From Streptomyces lydicus (GTDB lineage Bacteria > Actinomycetota > Actinomycetes > Streptomycetales > Streptomycetaceae), in NCBI RefSeq assembly GCF_000717345.1, contig NZ_JNZA01000008.1, positions 186,001 to 250,000 of the forward strand: a stretch of 64,000 bases of DNA, read 5' to 3'. This document shows positions 27,083 through 37,641 of this stretch, piece after piece. The position numbers and the translations under genes are program-made. The notes under the pieces are model-generated. The model did not search any database. It was not told the origin of the DNA and worked only from the letters and a program-made list of their open reading frames with translations. Within the stretch, counting starts at the first letter, position 1. Every line of letters starts with the position of its first letter.

Positions 27083-27880
27083 ATGAATATTCCGGAGCAG
27101 GGGATACCGCAGCTGGCGTGGCCGGCGAACGAGTTCGAAGAGGTGCTGGCCGCGTCGGTCGGCCATCCGGGCGCGGGCGGCCGGATCGTCGAGGTCCTGG
27201 GCCGCAGCCGGCTGTGGGTGCCGCTGCCCAACGGCGGCGGACCGGACAGCGCGGGGCCCGGAGCCCGCGGGCTCGATCTGCCCACCGTCGACATCGGCGG
27301 CGCGCCCTACGTCCCCGTCTACAGCTCCGAGCAGGAGTTCCTCCGGGTCGTCGGCGCGCACATGCCCTTCACCGTCGCCCCGGCCCAGGAGTTCGCCCGC
27401 GGGCTGCCGCCGCAGGTCGGGATCGTGGTCAACCCCGACGGCACGGTCGGTGTCCCGCTGCCGCCGCCCGCGGTGGCCGGGTTGTGCCGGACGGGGCGTC
27501 ACGAGGTGGAGGGGCTGCCGAGCGGCGGCCGGGTGCGGCTGTTCGAGCCGGACTGGCAGGACGAGCCGGTGGACTTCCTGGCCGCGGCCGGGCTGGAGTT
27601 CTCCGGCGCCGGAATTGTCCTGACTGCCCGGCGTGCCCTGGCTAGTGTCGAGGGCGACACGCCCGCGCTGTTCGTCGGTGTTCAGATCGAGGCGGCCCCC
27701 GCCGCGCTGCACGACGGCACCGCCCGCGAGGTGGCGCTCGCGGCCCTGGGACGTGCGCTCGGCATGGTGCCGGTGCCCTGGCCCGTCCAGCTGGTGATGC
27801 TCGATCTCGCCCAGGGCGACCCGGTGGCCGACTGGCTGCTGGAGCGCGTGCGGCCCTTCTACTCTCGGGACCACTCGTAA
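27083..27880 (+). CDS. SseB-family protein (first of two)
   Basis: 265 residues from the ATG encoding MNIPEQGIPQLAWPANEFEEVL; a GTG two codons earlier is also possible. It has the SseB N-terminal fold, with a predicted alpha/beta layout: EVLGRSRLWVPLP, a Gly/Pro insertion, then VYSSEQEFLRVVG and VNPDGTVGVPLPP. SseB was named in E. coli for enhanced serine sensitivity, but its biochemical role is not settled. The serine/glycine operon lies just upstream on the other strand, and a second SseB-type gene follows 61 bases later, so a link to serine levels is suggestive but unproven. Confidence 0.8.
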   Translation: MNIPEQGIPQLAWPANEFEEVLAASVGHPGAGGRIVEVLGRSRLWVPLPNGGGPDSAGPGARGLDLPTVDIGGAPYVPVYSSEQEFLRVVGAHMPFTVAPAQEFARGLPPQVGIVVNPDGTVGVPLPPPAVAGLCRTGRHEVEGLPSGGRVRLFEPDWQDEPVDFLAAAGLEFSGAGIVLTARRALASVEGDTPALFVGVQIEAAPAALHDGTAREVALAALGRALGMVPVPWPVQLVMLDLAQGDPVADWLLERVRPFYSRDHS

Positions 27881-27941
27881 GCTGGTTGGATGACGCGCGG
27901 GCGCACCCACACGTGCCCTGCCGAGAGAAGGGACGGACCAC

Positions 27942-28742
27942 GTGAGCGCGGGTGCGCATCAGGGGCCGGCGGCGGCCGGACAGCTGGAGCAGCTGCTGGC
28001 GCAGGTCTCGCCCGGCCGTTACGACGCCTATGAGGCGGTGCTGCACGCGCTCGCCGCGGGCCAGGTCTGGATGCTGCTCTGGCACGGCCGGGCCGGTTCA
28101 CCGGACGCGCAGTACGGGAACATGGAGGTCGACGGGCTCGGCTACGCCCCGTGCGTGACCTCGGCGCCCGAACTCGCCGCCTCCGGCTGGAACCGCGACC
28201 ACGAGGTCGTCGGCGGCCTGGAGATCGCCGGTTCGCTCTTTCCGGACCGCTGGGGCCTGTGGCTGAACCCGCACGCCCCCGGCGGCGGCGTCGGCATCCC
28301 CTGGCTCGACCTGCGCCGGATCGCCGGCGGCCTGGACCGGCTGCCGGCCGGGCCGCTGCGGATCTCGGAACCCGTCATCGACATCCCGCAGTTCTACGCC
28401 CTGCTCGCGCAGAACGCCCACCGCACGCCCGCCGTGCGGTCGTTGCGCCGCGCCTGGGTGCAGCCCGCGCTCGGTGCCCCGTATCTGGCGATCGGTCTGG
28501 ATCTGTACGACACCGGCCCGCAGGCGGTGGACGCGGCGCGGCTGATGATCCAGCAGTCCATCGGCGCGGTGCCGGACGGACTGCCGGTCTCCACGGTGGC
28601 GATGAACGACGAGTACGACCCGGTCGGGATGTGGATGCGGGCCTCGACGCGCGCGTTCTTCGACCGGGACGGCTATGCCCAGCCGGCTGGACAGCAGCCG
28701 CCCGCGCCCTCGTACGGCTACGGCTACCCGCGCCCCTACTGA
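27942..28742 (+). CDS. SseB-family protein (second of two)
   Basis: 266 residues from a GTG with AGAAGGGACGG upstream. It begins with a helical segment (LEQLLAQVSPGRYDAYEAVLHALAAGQVWMLLWHG), has an SseB-like core, and ends in a Tyr/Gly/Pro-rich tail (SYGYGYPRPY). The middle (LPAGPLRISEPVIDIPQFYALLAQNAHRTP) and the C-terminal part resemble the SseB C-terminal domain seen in the first gene. The two genes are paralogous partners transcribed together. A clean hairpin follows at 28754-28781. Function unknown. Confidence 0.78.
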   Translation: MSAGAHQGPAAAGQLEQLLAQVSPGRYDAYEAVLHALAAGQVWMLLWHGRAGSPDAQYGNMEVDGLGYAPCVTSAPELAASGWNRDHEVVGGLEIAGSLFPDRWGLWLNPHAPGGGVGIPWLDLRRIAGGLDRLPAGPLRISEPVIDIPQFYALLAQNAHRTPAVRSLRRAWVQPALGAPYLAIGLDLYDTGPQAVDAARLMIQQSIGAVPDGLPVSTVAMNDEYDPVGMWMRASTRAFFDRDGYAQPAGQQPPAPSYGYGYPRPY

Positions 28743-28753
28743 CGGCGCACCCC

Positions 28754-28781
28754 GCCCGCCGGAGCCGTCGCTCCGGCGGGC
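28754..28781 (+). terminator. Terminator after the SseB pair
   Basis: GCCCGCCGGAGC (28754-28765) and GCTCCGGCGGGC (28770-28781) form a perfect 12-bp stem with a CGTC loop, followed by CGTTTCT. Confidence 0.8.
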
Positions 28782-29167
28782 CGTTTCTGGCTGAATTCGC
28801 CCTGTATTCACCGCGGTTGAGGGCTTCTCCCGCGGTCCTTCGCCCCGCTCAGCCCGAACTGCTGTCCGTATAACGGAAAGCCGTGGAGCACATCACAGTT
28901 ACGCATCCTTTCCCCGCCAGGGCTGGTGACTGATCGCGAAGGGGATGAAGACTCCGGAACCAACAGGGCCTCGGTCCTTTGTACGAGCGTCATCCCGTAG
29001 GACCTCGCACGAACCCCCGGCTTCCGCAGCGCGAACTTCCGCGGCGCCCCCGGGGCTTGCACCGACTTGCACCGAACTTGCACCGACTTGCACCAGTGAT
29101 GTGAATCAGGCCGCTACCGCGGCGGGCAGGGGCCGGCCACCGTCGGCCGAGAGGGGTCAAAGGCACC
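28782..29167 (+). promoter_or_regulatory. Long promoter region of the oligopeptide ABC operon
   Basis: 386 bases with no gene between the SseB terminator and the first permease. The part from about 28790 to 29000 is unusually AT-rich for this genome, as expected for a promoter region. The four tandem repeats described separately lie in the 3' part. No convincing single -10/-35 pair can be picked. Confidence 0.5.
29056..29096 (+). repeat. Four tandem CTTGCACCGA repeats before the ABC operon
   Basis: CTTGCACCGA at 29056-29065, 29066-29075 (followed by one extra A), 29077-29086, and CTTGCACCAG at 29087-29096. The period is 10-11 bases, so all copies face the same side of the helix. They end 71 bases before the permease GTG. 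This is the layout of an activator or repressor array; the factor is not identifiable from here. Confidence 0.85.
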
Positions 29168-30166
29168 GTGACCGCACCGATCGAGACCACCGGGGCGGCT
29201 GCTGAGGCGCAGCCGGAAGCGGTGCTCAAAGGCGTGGAGAGCAAGCGCATCGAAGGGCGCTCGCTCGGGCAGATCGCATGGCTGCGCTTCCGGCGGGACA
29301 AGGTCGCGGTGGCCGGTGCCATCGTTGTCATCCTCCTGGTGGCCGTCGCCGCGTTCTCCCGCCCCCTCCAGGCGCTGCTCGGCCTGGACCCGAACAACCC
29401 CGATCAGTCGCTGATCGACCCCAACACCACCCTTCCCAAGGGCGACTTCGGCGGCATGAGCGCGGACCACCCGCTCGGCGTGGACCCGAAGTTCGGCCGC
29501 GATCTGCTCGCCCGGATCCTGGAGGGCTCCTGGGTGTCGCTGATCGTGGCCTTCGGCGCGACGCTGCTGTCGGTCGCCATCGGCACCGTCCTCGGCGTGG
29601 TCGCCGGCTTCTACCGCGGCCGGGTGGACGCCTTCATCAGCCGCATGATGGACGTCTTCCTGGCGTTCCCGCTGCTGCTGTTCGCCATCGCGATCTCCGC
29701 CTCGCTGCAGGGCGGCGCCTTCGGTATGGAGGGCCTGCCGCTGCACATCTCGGTGCTGATCTTCGTGATCGGCTTCTTCAACTGGCCGTACATGGGACGG
29801 ATCGTGCGCGCGCAGACCCTGTCGCTGCGGGAGCGCGAATTCGTGGACGCCGCCCGCGGCATGGGTGCGCGCGGGCCGTTCATCCTCTTCCGTGAGCTGC
29901 TGCCCAACCTGGTGGGACCGATCATCGTCTACTCGACGCTGCTGATCCCCTCCAACATCCTCTTCGAGGCGGCGCTGAGCTTCCTGGGCGTCGGCATCCA
30001 GCCGCCCCAGGCGTCCTGGGGCGGCATGCTCAACCAGGCGGTCAAGTACTACGAGGTCGACCCCCAGTACATGATCGTCCCCGGCCTCGCGATCTTCGTC
30101 ACCGTGCTCGCCTTCAACCTGCTCGGTGACGGTCTGAGGGACGCCCTGGACCCGCGCAGCCGCTGA
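29168..30166 (+). CDS. Oligopeptide ABC transporter permease (DppC/OppC type)
   Basis: Membrane subunit of 332 residues from a GTG. One N-terminal membrane segment (about 52-72) is followed by an external loop with the LGVDPKFGRDLLARIL stretch typical of DppC, then five more segments. The cytosolic EAA loop that docks the ATPases is EFVDAARGMGARGPFILFRELLPN. It is the first gene of a five-gene operon. Having DppC ahead of the binding protein and DppB is an uncommon order. It follows the four tandem repeats. Confidence 0.93.
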   Translation: MTAPIETTGAAAEAQPEAVLKGVESKRIEGRSLGQIAWLRFRRDKVAVAGAIVVILLVAVAAFSRPLQALLGLDPNNPDQSLIDPNTTLPKGDFGGMSADHPLGVDPKFGRDLLARILEGSWVSLIVAFGATLLSVAIGTVLGVVAGFYRGRVDAFISRMMDVFLAFPLLLFAIAISASLQGGAFGMEGLPLHISVLIFVIGFFNWPYMGRIVRAQTLSLREREFVDAARGMGARGPFILFRELLPNLVGPIIVYSTLLIPSNILFEAALSFLGVGIQPPQASWGGMLNQAVKYYEVDPQYMIVPGLAIFVTVLAFNLLGDGLRDALDPRSR

Positions 30167-30259
30167 CGGCCCCGCCGCACGGGCTGCGCCCAGAAGCCTC
30201 AACCGCGTTTGACGTTGTGCCTTTTTGAGTTTCGACGAACGAAGGGGAGACCGACCATC

Positions 30260-32011
30260 ATGCGAAGGTCAGTTCCGGTCGCGGCGATAGCGGCCATCAC
30301 CAGTGCGGGCCTCGTGCTGGCCGGCTGCAGCGGGGGCAAGAGCTCCTCGGACGGCTCGGCGGAGGCGAACGCCGCGACGAAGGGCGTCGTCAACGCCTCG
30401 GACGCGAAGGGCGGCACGGTCACCTACGCGCTCAGCGACGCCCCCGAGTCGTTCGACCCCGGCAACACGTACTACGCCTTCATCTACAACTTCAGCCGGC
30501 TGTACGCGCGCCCGCTCACCACCTTCAAGCCGGGCCCCGGCTCGAAGGGCAACGAGCTGGTGCCGGACCTCGCCGAGTCGATGGGCAAGCCCAGCGACGG
30601 CGGCAAGACCTGGACGTACAAGATCCGCAAGGGCGTCAAGTACGAGGACGGTTCGACCGTCACCTCGCAGGACGTCAAGTACGCGGTGGAGCGCTCCAAC
30701 TTCGCCCGCGACACCCTGTCGCTGGGGCCGAACTACTTCCAGCAGTTCCTCGTGGACAACGAGGGCGGCTACAAGGGCCCGTACAAGGACAAGAGCAAGG
30801 CCGGCCTGAAGTCCATCGAGACGCCGGACGACCAGACGATCGTCTTCCACCTGAAGAAGGCGTTCGCCGAGTTCGACTACCTGGTCAGCGCGCCGCAGAC
30901 CGCTCCGGTCCCGCAGGCGAAGGACAAGGGCGCGGACTACACCAAGTCCGTGCTGTCCACCGGCTCGTACAAGTACCAGAGCTACCAGGAGGGCAAGCAG
31001 CTCACCCTGGTCCGCAACCCGCAGTGGTCGGCGAAGACCGACCCGCTGCGCAAGCAGCTGCCCGACAAGATCGTGCTGAACCTGAAGGTCGCCCAGTCGA
31101 CCATCGACAAGGACCTGCAGTCCGGCAACACCCTGGTCGACCTGGCCGGTCGCGGCGTGGACGGCCAGACGCAGGCCCAGCTGCTGACGGACTCCAAGGC
31201 GAAGGCCAACACCGACAACGCGCTCGGCCAGCGCCTCGTCTACACGGCGATCAACACCAAGGTGAAGCCGTTCGACAAGCTGGAGTGCCGGCAGGCCGTC
31301 GAGTACGCGATCGACAAAAAGGCCGTGCAGACCGCGCTCGGCGGCCCGATCCGCGGTGAGCTGGCGTCCACGGTCCTGCCGACCGACATCGACGGCTACC
31401 AGAAGTACGACCTGTACCCGCAGAAGTACGACGGCGACAAGCTGGACCTGGCCAAGGCCAAGGAGTACTGGGGCAAGTGCGGTGCCGGCAAGGCCACGAC
31501 CACCATCCTGGCCCGCAGTGACCGCCAGGACGAGGTCGACGCGGCCACCTCGGTCATCGACTCGCTGAAGAAGATCGGTGTCACCGCCAAGCTCCAGCAG
31601 TACCCCACCAGCAAGTACTTCTCGGACTACGCCGGTGTGCCGGAGTTCAACAAGAAGAACAACGTCGGCCTGATGATGATGCAGTGGGGTTCGGACTTCC
31701 CGACCGGCTACGGCTACCTCCAGCAGATCCTCAACGGCAAGGCGATCAGCAAGTCCGGCAACACCAACCTCTCAGAGCTGGACGACCCGGAGATCAACAA
31801 GCTGCTCGAGACCGCCATCGCCAACACCGACAAGGCGGCCCGCCAGAAGGCGTACGCCGAGATCGACAAGAAGACGATGGAGCAGGCGGCGCTGGTCCCG
31901 CTCACCTACTTCAAGGTCCTGATGTACCGCTCGCCCAAGGCCACCAACCTGGTGTCCACCTCGGCCTTCAGCGGTCAGTACGACTACCTCAACATCGGCG
32001 TCAAGAAGTAG
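30260..32011 (+). CDS. Oligopeptide/dipeptide ABC transporter substrate-binding lipoprotein
   Basis: Extracytoplasmic solute receptor of the SBP_bac_5 family, 583 residues. The start is the ATG encoding MRRSVPVAAIAAI, with GAAGGGGAG upstream. The lipobox LAGC places the lipidated Cys near residue 24. The family pattern is visible: GGTVTYALSDAPESFDPGNTYY (in part), LAESMGKPSDGGKTWTYKIRKGVKYEDGS and the LTLVRNPQW region. It lies 93 bases after the first permease and 78 before the second. A TTGACG at 30209-30214 may mark an extra promoter. The large size suggests peptides as cargo; the actual ligand is unknown. Confidence 0.93.
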   Translation: MRRSVPVAAIAAITSAGLVLAGCSGGKSSSDGSAEANAATKGVVNASDAKGGTVTYALSDAPESFDPGNTYYAFIYNFSRLYARPLTTFKPGPGSKGNELVPDLAESMGKPSDGGKTWTYKIRKGVKYEDGSTVTSQDVKYAVERSNFARDTLSLGPNYFQQFLVDNEGGYKGPYKDKSKAGLKSIETPDDQTIVFHLKKAFAEFDYLVSAPQTAPVPQAKDKGADYTKSVLSTGSYKYQSYQEGKQLTLVRNPQWSAKTDPLRKQLPDKIVLNLKVAQSTIDKDLQSGNTLVDLAGRGVDGQTQAQLLTDSKAKANTDNALGQRLVYTAINTKVKPFDKLECRQAVEYAIDKKAVQTALGGPIRGELASTVLPTDIDGYQKYDLYPQKYDGDKLDLAKAKEYWGKCGAGKATTTILARSDRQDEVDAATSVIDSLKKIGVTAKLQQYPTSKYFSDYAGVPEFNKKNNVGLMMMQWGSDFPTGYGYLQQILNGKAISKSGNTNLSELDDPEINKLLETAIANTDKAARQKAYAEIDKKTMEQAALVPLTYFKVLMYRSPKATNLVSTSAFSGQYDYLNIGVKK

Positions 32012-32089
32012 CAGCCCTGGAAGGCAGGTGAAGGCATTGGTGTCCGCGGGCCGGTTCCGGCCGGTCCGCGGCGCCGACGCCGCATCCCC

Positions 32090-33096
<1,007 letters not shown>

Positions 33097-33100
<4 letters not shown>

Positions 33101-34220
33101 CCGACTCCTCCGAGGACAGGACCGCAGTACCGTCCCAGAGCGCCGCGGCCGGGTCCGCCGCGGCCCCCACCGAGGCGGCACCCGAGAGGGACGCCTTCCT
33201 CCAGGTGCGGGACCTCAAGGTCCACTTCCCCACCGACGACGGTCTGGTCAAGTCCGTCGACGGGCTGACCTTCAGCCTGGAGAAGGGCAAGACGCTCGGC
33301 ATCGTCGGCGAGTCCGGCTCCGGCAAGTCCGTGACGTCGCTCGCCGTGATGGGCCTGCACCGCGCCTCGCGCCAGCAGCGCAGCAAGGTCCGGATGTCCG
33401 GCGAGATCCGGCTGGACGGCAAGGAGCTGGTCTCCGCCGACCCGGACGAGGTGCGCCGGCTGCGTGGCCGGCGGATGGCGATGATCTTCCAGGATCCGCT
33501 CTCCGCGCTGCACCCCTTCTACTCGGTCGGCAGCCAGATCGTGGAGGCGTACCGGGTCCACAACGACGTCGACAAGAAGACCGCGCGCAAGCGGGCGATC
33601 GAGATGCTCGACCGGGTCGGCATCCCGCAGCCCGACAAGCGGGTCGACGACCATCCGCACCAGTTCTCCGGCGGTATGCGGCAGCGCGCCATGATCGCGA
33701 TGGCGCTGGTCAACAACCCCGAGCTGCTGATCGCCGACGAGCCGACCACGGCCCTGGACGTCACCGTCCAGGCGCAGATCCTGGACCTGATCCGCGATCT
33801 GCAGAAGGAGTTCGGCTCGGCGGTCATCATCATCACCCACGACCTCGGGGTGGTCGCCGAGCTCGCCGACGACCTGCTGGTGATGTACGGCGGGCGGTGC
33901 ATCGAGCGCGGCCCGGCGGAGAAGGTCTTCTACGAGCCCCAGCACCCCTACACCTGGGGCCTGCTCGGCTCCATGCCGCGGATCGACCGCGACCAGACCG
34001 AGCGGCTGATCCCGGTCAAGGGCTCCCCGCCCAGCCTGATCAACGTCCCGTCCGGGTGTGCCTTCAACCCGCGCTGCCCGTACGCGGACGTGCCCAAGGA
34101 CAACCTCACCCGTACGGTCCGCCCCGAGCTGCGCGAGGCCGGCGGCGGCCACTACTCCGCCTGCCACATGGCGCCGGAGGAGCGGCAGCGTATCTGGACC
34201 GAAGAGATTGCGCCGAAGCT

Positions 34221-34224
<4 letters not shown>
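33097..34224 (+). CDS. Oligopeptide ABC transporter ATPase (DppD/OppD type)
   Basis: Cytosolic ATPase of 375 residues from a GTG overlapping the permease stop. Walker [15 protein letters not shown]-loop [13 protein letters not shown] signature [15 protein letters not shown], Walker [14 protein letters not shown] and H-loop [11 protein letters not shown] are intact. The C-terminal oligopeptide-binding extension has the [11 protein letters not shown]ys cluster that in OppD/DppD relatives can hold an iron-sulfur centre. It starts with a 25-residue Ser/Ala-rich leader. It overlaps the next gene by four bases. Confidence 0.95.
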
Positions 34225-35336
<1,112 letters not shown>

Positions 35337-35444
35337 CACCTGACGACTTGGCAAAGTCGTGGGTGAAACAGAGCGGGAGAGTGCAGAGTCAGCACGGTTG
35401 TTCGATCTTCGATCGGCCTTCATCCGTGTCCGAAGGGATGGCTC

Positions 35445-36872
35445 ATGGCACTCTCCCGTTCCGTACGTCGTACCTCCCGCTGGCTCGCGCTGGCCACCGC
35501 GGTCGCGTCGGCCGCCACCCTCGCCGCCGCGCCGGCCGCGTCCGCCGCGCCCGCCCCGACTCCCGGCGCCCCGGGGGCCGGTGACCCGTACTTCCCCGAA
35601 CTGGGCAACGGCGGCTTCGACGCCCTGCACTACGACCTCGGGGTCAGCTACCACCCCGACAGCGGCCGGCTCGACGGCCGCACCACGCTCACCGCCCGGG
35701 CCACCCAGAACCTCTCCGGCTTCGACCTGGACCTCCAGAAGCTGACGGTGGACTCGGTCCGGGTGAACGGCCACCGCGCGCGCTTCACCAGATCCGGCGA
35801 CGAGATATCCGTACGCCCCGGCTTCCCGCTGCACCGCGGCGCGAAGTTCACCGTCACCGTCGCCTACCACGGCGTCCCCAAGCCGCTCAGCGGGCCGATC
35901 GTCTTCGGCTCCGACTACGGCTGGATGAAGACCAAGGACGGCGTCTTCGTCGCCTGCGAGCCGAACGCCGCCTCGACGTGGTTCCCCTCCAGCGACCACC
36001 CCGGCGACAAGGCCACCTACGACATCCGCATCGACGCCCCCAAGGGCCTGACCGGCGTCTCCAACGGCCGCCTGATCAGCTCCGGGGAGGCGCGCGGACG
36101 CTCGTACGCGCACTGGCGCGAGTCCCGTCCGATGGCCACCTATCTGGCCACCGCCACCATCGGGAAGTTCGACGTCCGTACGGGCACCACCCCCGGCGGG
36201 GTCCCGGTCTACGTCGCCACCGACCCGACCCTGCCCACCGGCAAGGTCGACGTCTACGGCATCACCGCGGAGGCCACCGACTACTGGTCGAAGGTCTTCG
36301 GTCCCTACCCCTTCGAGGAGACCGGGGCGATCGTCGACGACATGCCGCAGGCCGGGTTCTCCCTGGAGGTGCAGTCGAAGCCCGTCTACTCGGCCGTGCG
36401 CAGCGAGAGCACCATCGTCCACGAGCTGGCCCACCAGTGGTTCGGCGACTCGGTGTCCGTCAAGCAGTGGAAGAACATCTGGCTGAACGAGGGGTTCGCC
36501 ACCTACGCGCAGTGGCTGTGGGCCGAGCACCGCGGCACCAGCACCGCCCATGACTCCTTCCGCAAGACGTACGACGCGATCCCGGCGGGCGACGCCTTCT
36601 GGCAGCAGAAGATCGCCGATCCGCAGCGGGACACCATGTTCTCCGGCGCGGTCTACGAGCGCGGCGCGATGACGCTGCAGGCGCTGCGCGAGCGGATCGG
36701 CGACAAGGCGTTCTTCAAGCTGCTGCCGGCCTGGACCGCCGCCCACCGCTACGGCAACGCGGAGACCTCGCAGTTCATCGCGCTCGCCGAGAAGATCTCC
36801 GGGCAGAAGCTGGGCGATCTCTTCACGGCCTGGCTGAACACCTCGGGCCGGCCCGCGCTGCCGGCGAAGTAA
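35445..36872 (+). CDS. Secreted M1-family metallopeptidase (aminopeptidase N-like)
   Basis: 475 residues from an ATG. A signal peptide with twin Arg pairs and an AAPAASA cleavage region covers about 1-36. The N-terminal beta domain leads to the thermolysin-like domain with zinc motif HELAHQWFGD: His326, His330 and, 19 residues later, Glu349 in LNEGFAT. The exopeptidase GAMEN-type motif is replaced by AGFSLEV or lies in a variant form, so endo- or aminopeptidase activity is unclear. It is about half the length of full PepN because the C-terminal ERAP domain is absent. It follows the peptide importer, suggesting extracellular peptide trimming. Confidence 0.9.
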   Translation: MALSRSVRRTSRWLALATAVASAATLAAAPAASAAPAPTPGAPGAGDPYFPELGNGGFDALHYDLGVSYHPDSGRLDGRTTLTARATQNLSGFDLDLQKLTVDSVRVNGHRARFTRSGDEISVRPGFPLHRGAKFTVTVAYHGVPKPLSGPIVFGSDYGWMKTKDGVFVACEPNAASTWFPSSDHPGDKATYDIRIDAPKGLTGVSNGRLISSGEARGRSYAHWRESRPMATYLATATIGKFDVRTGTTPGGVPVYVATDPTLPTGKVDVYGITAEATDYWSKVFGPYPFEETGAIVDDMPQAGFSLEVQSKPVYSAVRSESTIVHELAHQWFGDSVSVKQWKNIWLNEGFATYAQWLWAEHRGTSTAHDSFRKTYDAIPAGDAFWQQKIADPQRDTMFSGAVYERGAMTLQALRERIGDKAFFKLLPAWTAAHRYGNAETSQFIALAEKISGQKLGDLFTAWLNTSGRPALPAK

Positions 36873-36909
36873 CGCTTCCCCGCACGGAGTCCGGGGCGCG
36901 GCGCACGGA

Positions 36910-37545
36910 TCAGTCGGTGCCGCCGCGGCCCGGCCGGGGGCGCAGCTGCTGGGGGCGCGGCAGATGGAGACCCAGATAGACCGCGCCCATACGGAGGGCG
37001 AAGACCACTCCCGCCGAGACGACCGCGGCGGGGGTGGCACCCACGCCGAGGTTGTGCAGCAGCAGGTAGCAGCAGCCGCCGGCCAGCGCGGCGATGGCGT
37101 AGACGTCCTCGCGCAGCAGCAGCGGCGGGAACTCCCCGCACAGCACGTCGCGGATCACCTCGCCGGCGACCCCGGTCAGCACCGCCAGGATGATCACGGC
37201 GAGCGGGGTGGCCCCCGCCTCGATGGCGGCGCGGGCGCCGATCACCGTCACGACGGACAGTCCGACCGCGTCGACCACCAGCAGCGACTTGTGCGGCAGT
37301 TTCCAGAACCGCAGATAGATGATGGTGCCCACGCCGACGCAGATGATCACGGTCAGCAGCACCCAGTCGTGCGTCCAGTACAGCGGCCGGCGGTCGAGGA
37401 TGAGATCGCGCAGCGTGCCGCCGGAGATGGACGCGGCGAACGCGAGCACCAGACCGCCGAAGGGGTCCATGTTGGCGCGGTAGGCGGCGAGCACCCCGCT
37501 TGCCGCGAAGGCCGCGACGCCGGCCAGGTAGAGCACGTGAAGCAT
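36910..37545 (-). CDS. TRIC-type / UPF0126 cation channel-like membrane protein
   Basis: 211 residues with seven hydrophobic segments arranged as an internal repeat: GVAAFAASGVLAAY..DPFGGLVLAFAASISGGTLRDLI in the first half and VVDAVGLSVVTVIGARAAIEAGATPLAVIILAVLTGVAGEVIRD (shown in part) in the second. The GG-T-LRD and AGE-IRD turns are the family signature (YadS, UPF0126, bacterial TRIC homologues, which can conduct potassium). The start is taken at the ATG encoding MLHVLYLAG; ATGs at 37554 and 37557 add three or four residues. It is divergent from the thioesterase gene. Confidence 0.9.
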   Translation of the reverse strand: MLHVLYLAGVAAFAASGVLAAYRANMDPFGGLVLAFAASISGGTLRDLILDRRPLYWTHDWVLLTVIICVGVGTIIYLRFWKLPHKSLLVVDAVGLSVVTVIGARAAIEAGATPLAVIILAVLTGVAGEVIRDVLCGEFPPLLLREDVYAIAALAGGCCYLLLHNLGVGATPAAVVSAGVVFALRMGAVYLGLHLPRPQQLRPRPGRGGTD

Positions 37546-37605
37546 GGCGCCCATCATCGCAGGGCCGGACGGACGGCTTCCGTCCGCGGTCGTCAAAACT
37601 GACAC

Positions 37606-37617
37606 TACCGGTCGGTA
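37606..37617. promoter_or_regulatory. TACCG-GT-CGGTA palindrome before the thioesterase gene
   Basis: TACCG (37606-37610) and CGGTA (37613-37617) are inverted arms around GT. It overlaps the expected -35 region of the thioesterase promoter, whose likely -10 is TAGCGT at 37629-37634. Short TACCG/CGGTA palindromes are typical TetR-family sites, often for acyl-CoA-linked regulators. No regulator gene is next to it. Confidence 0.4.
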
Positions 37618-37641
37618 ACCATCCGGTGTAGCGTGCAACCC

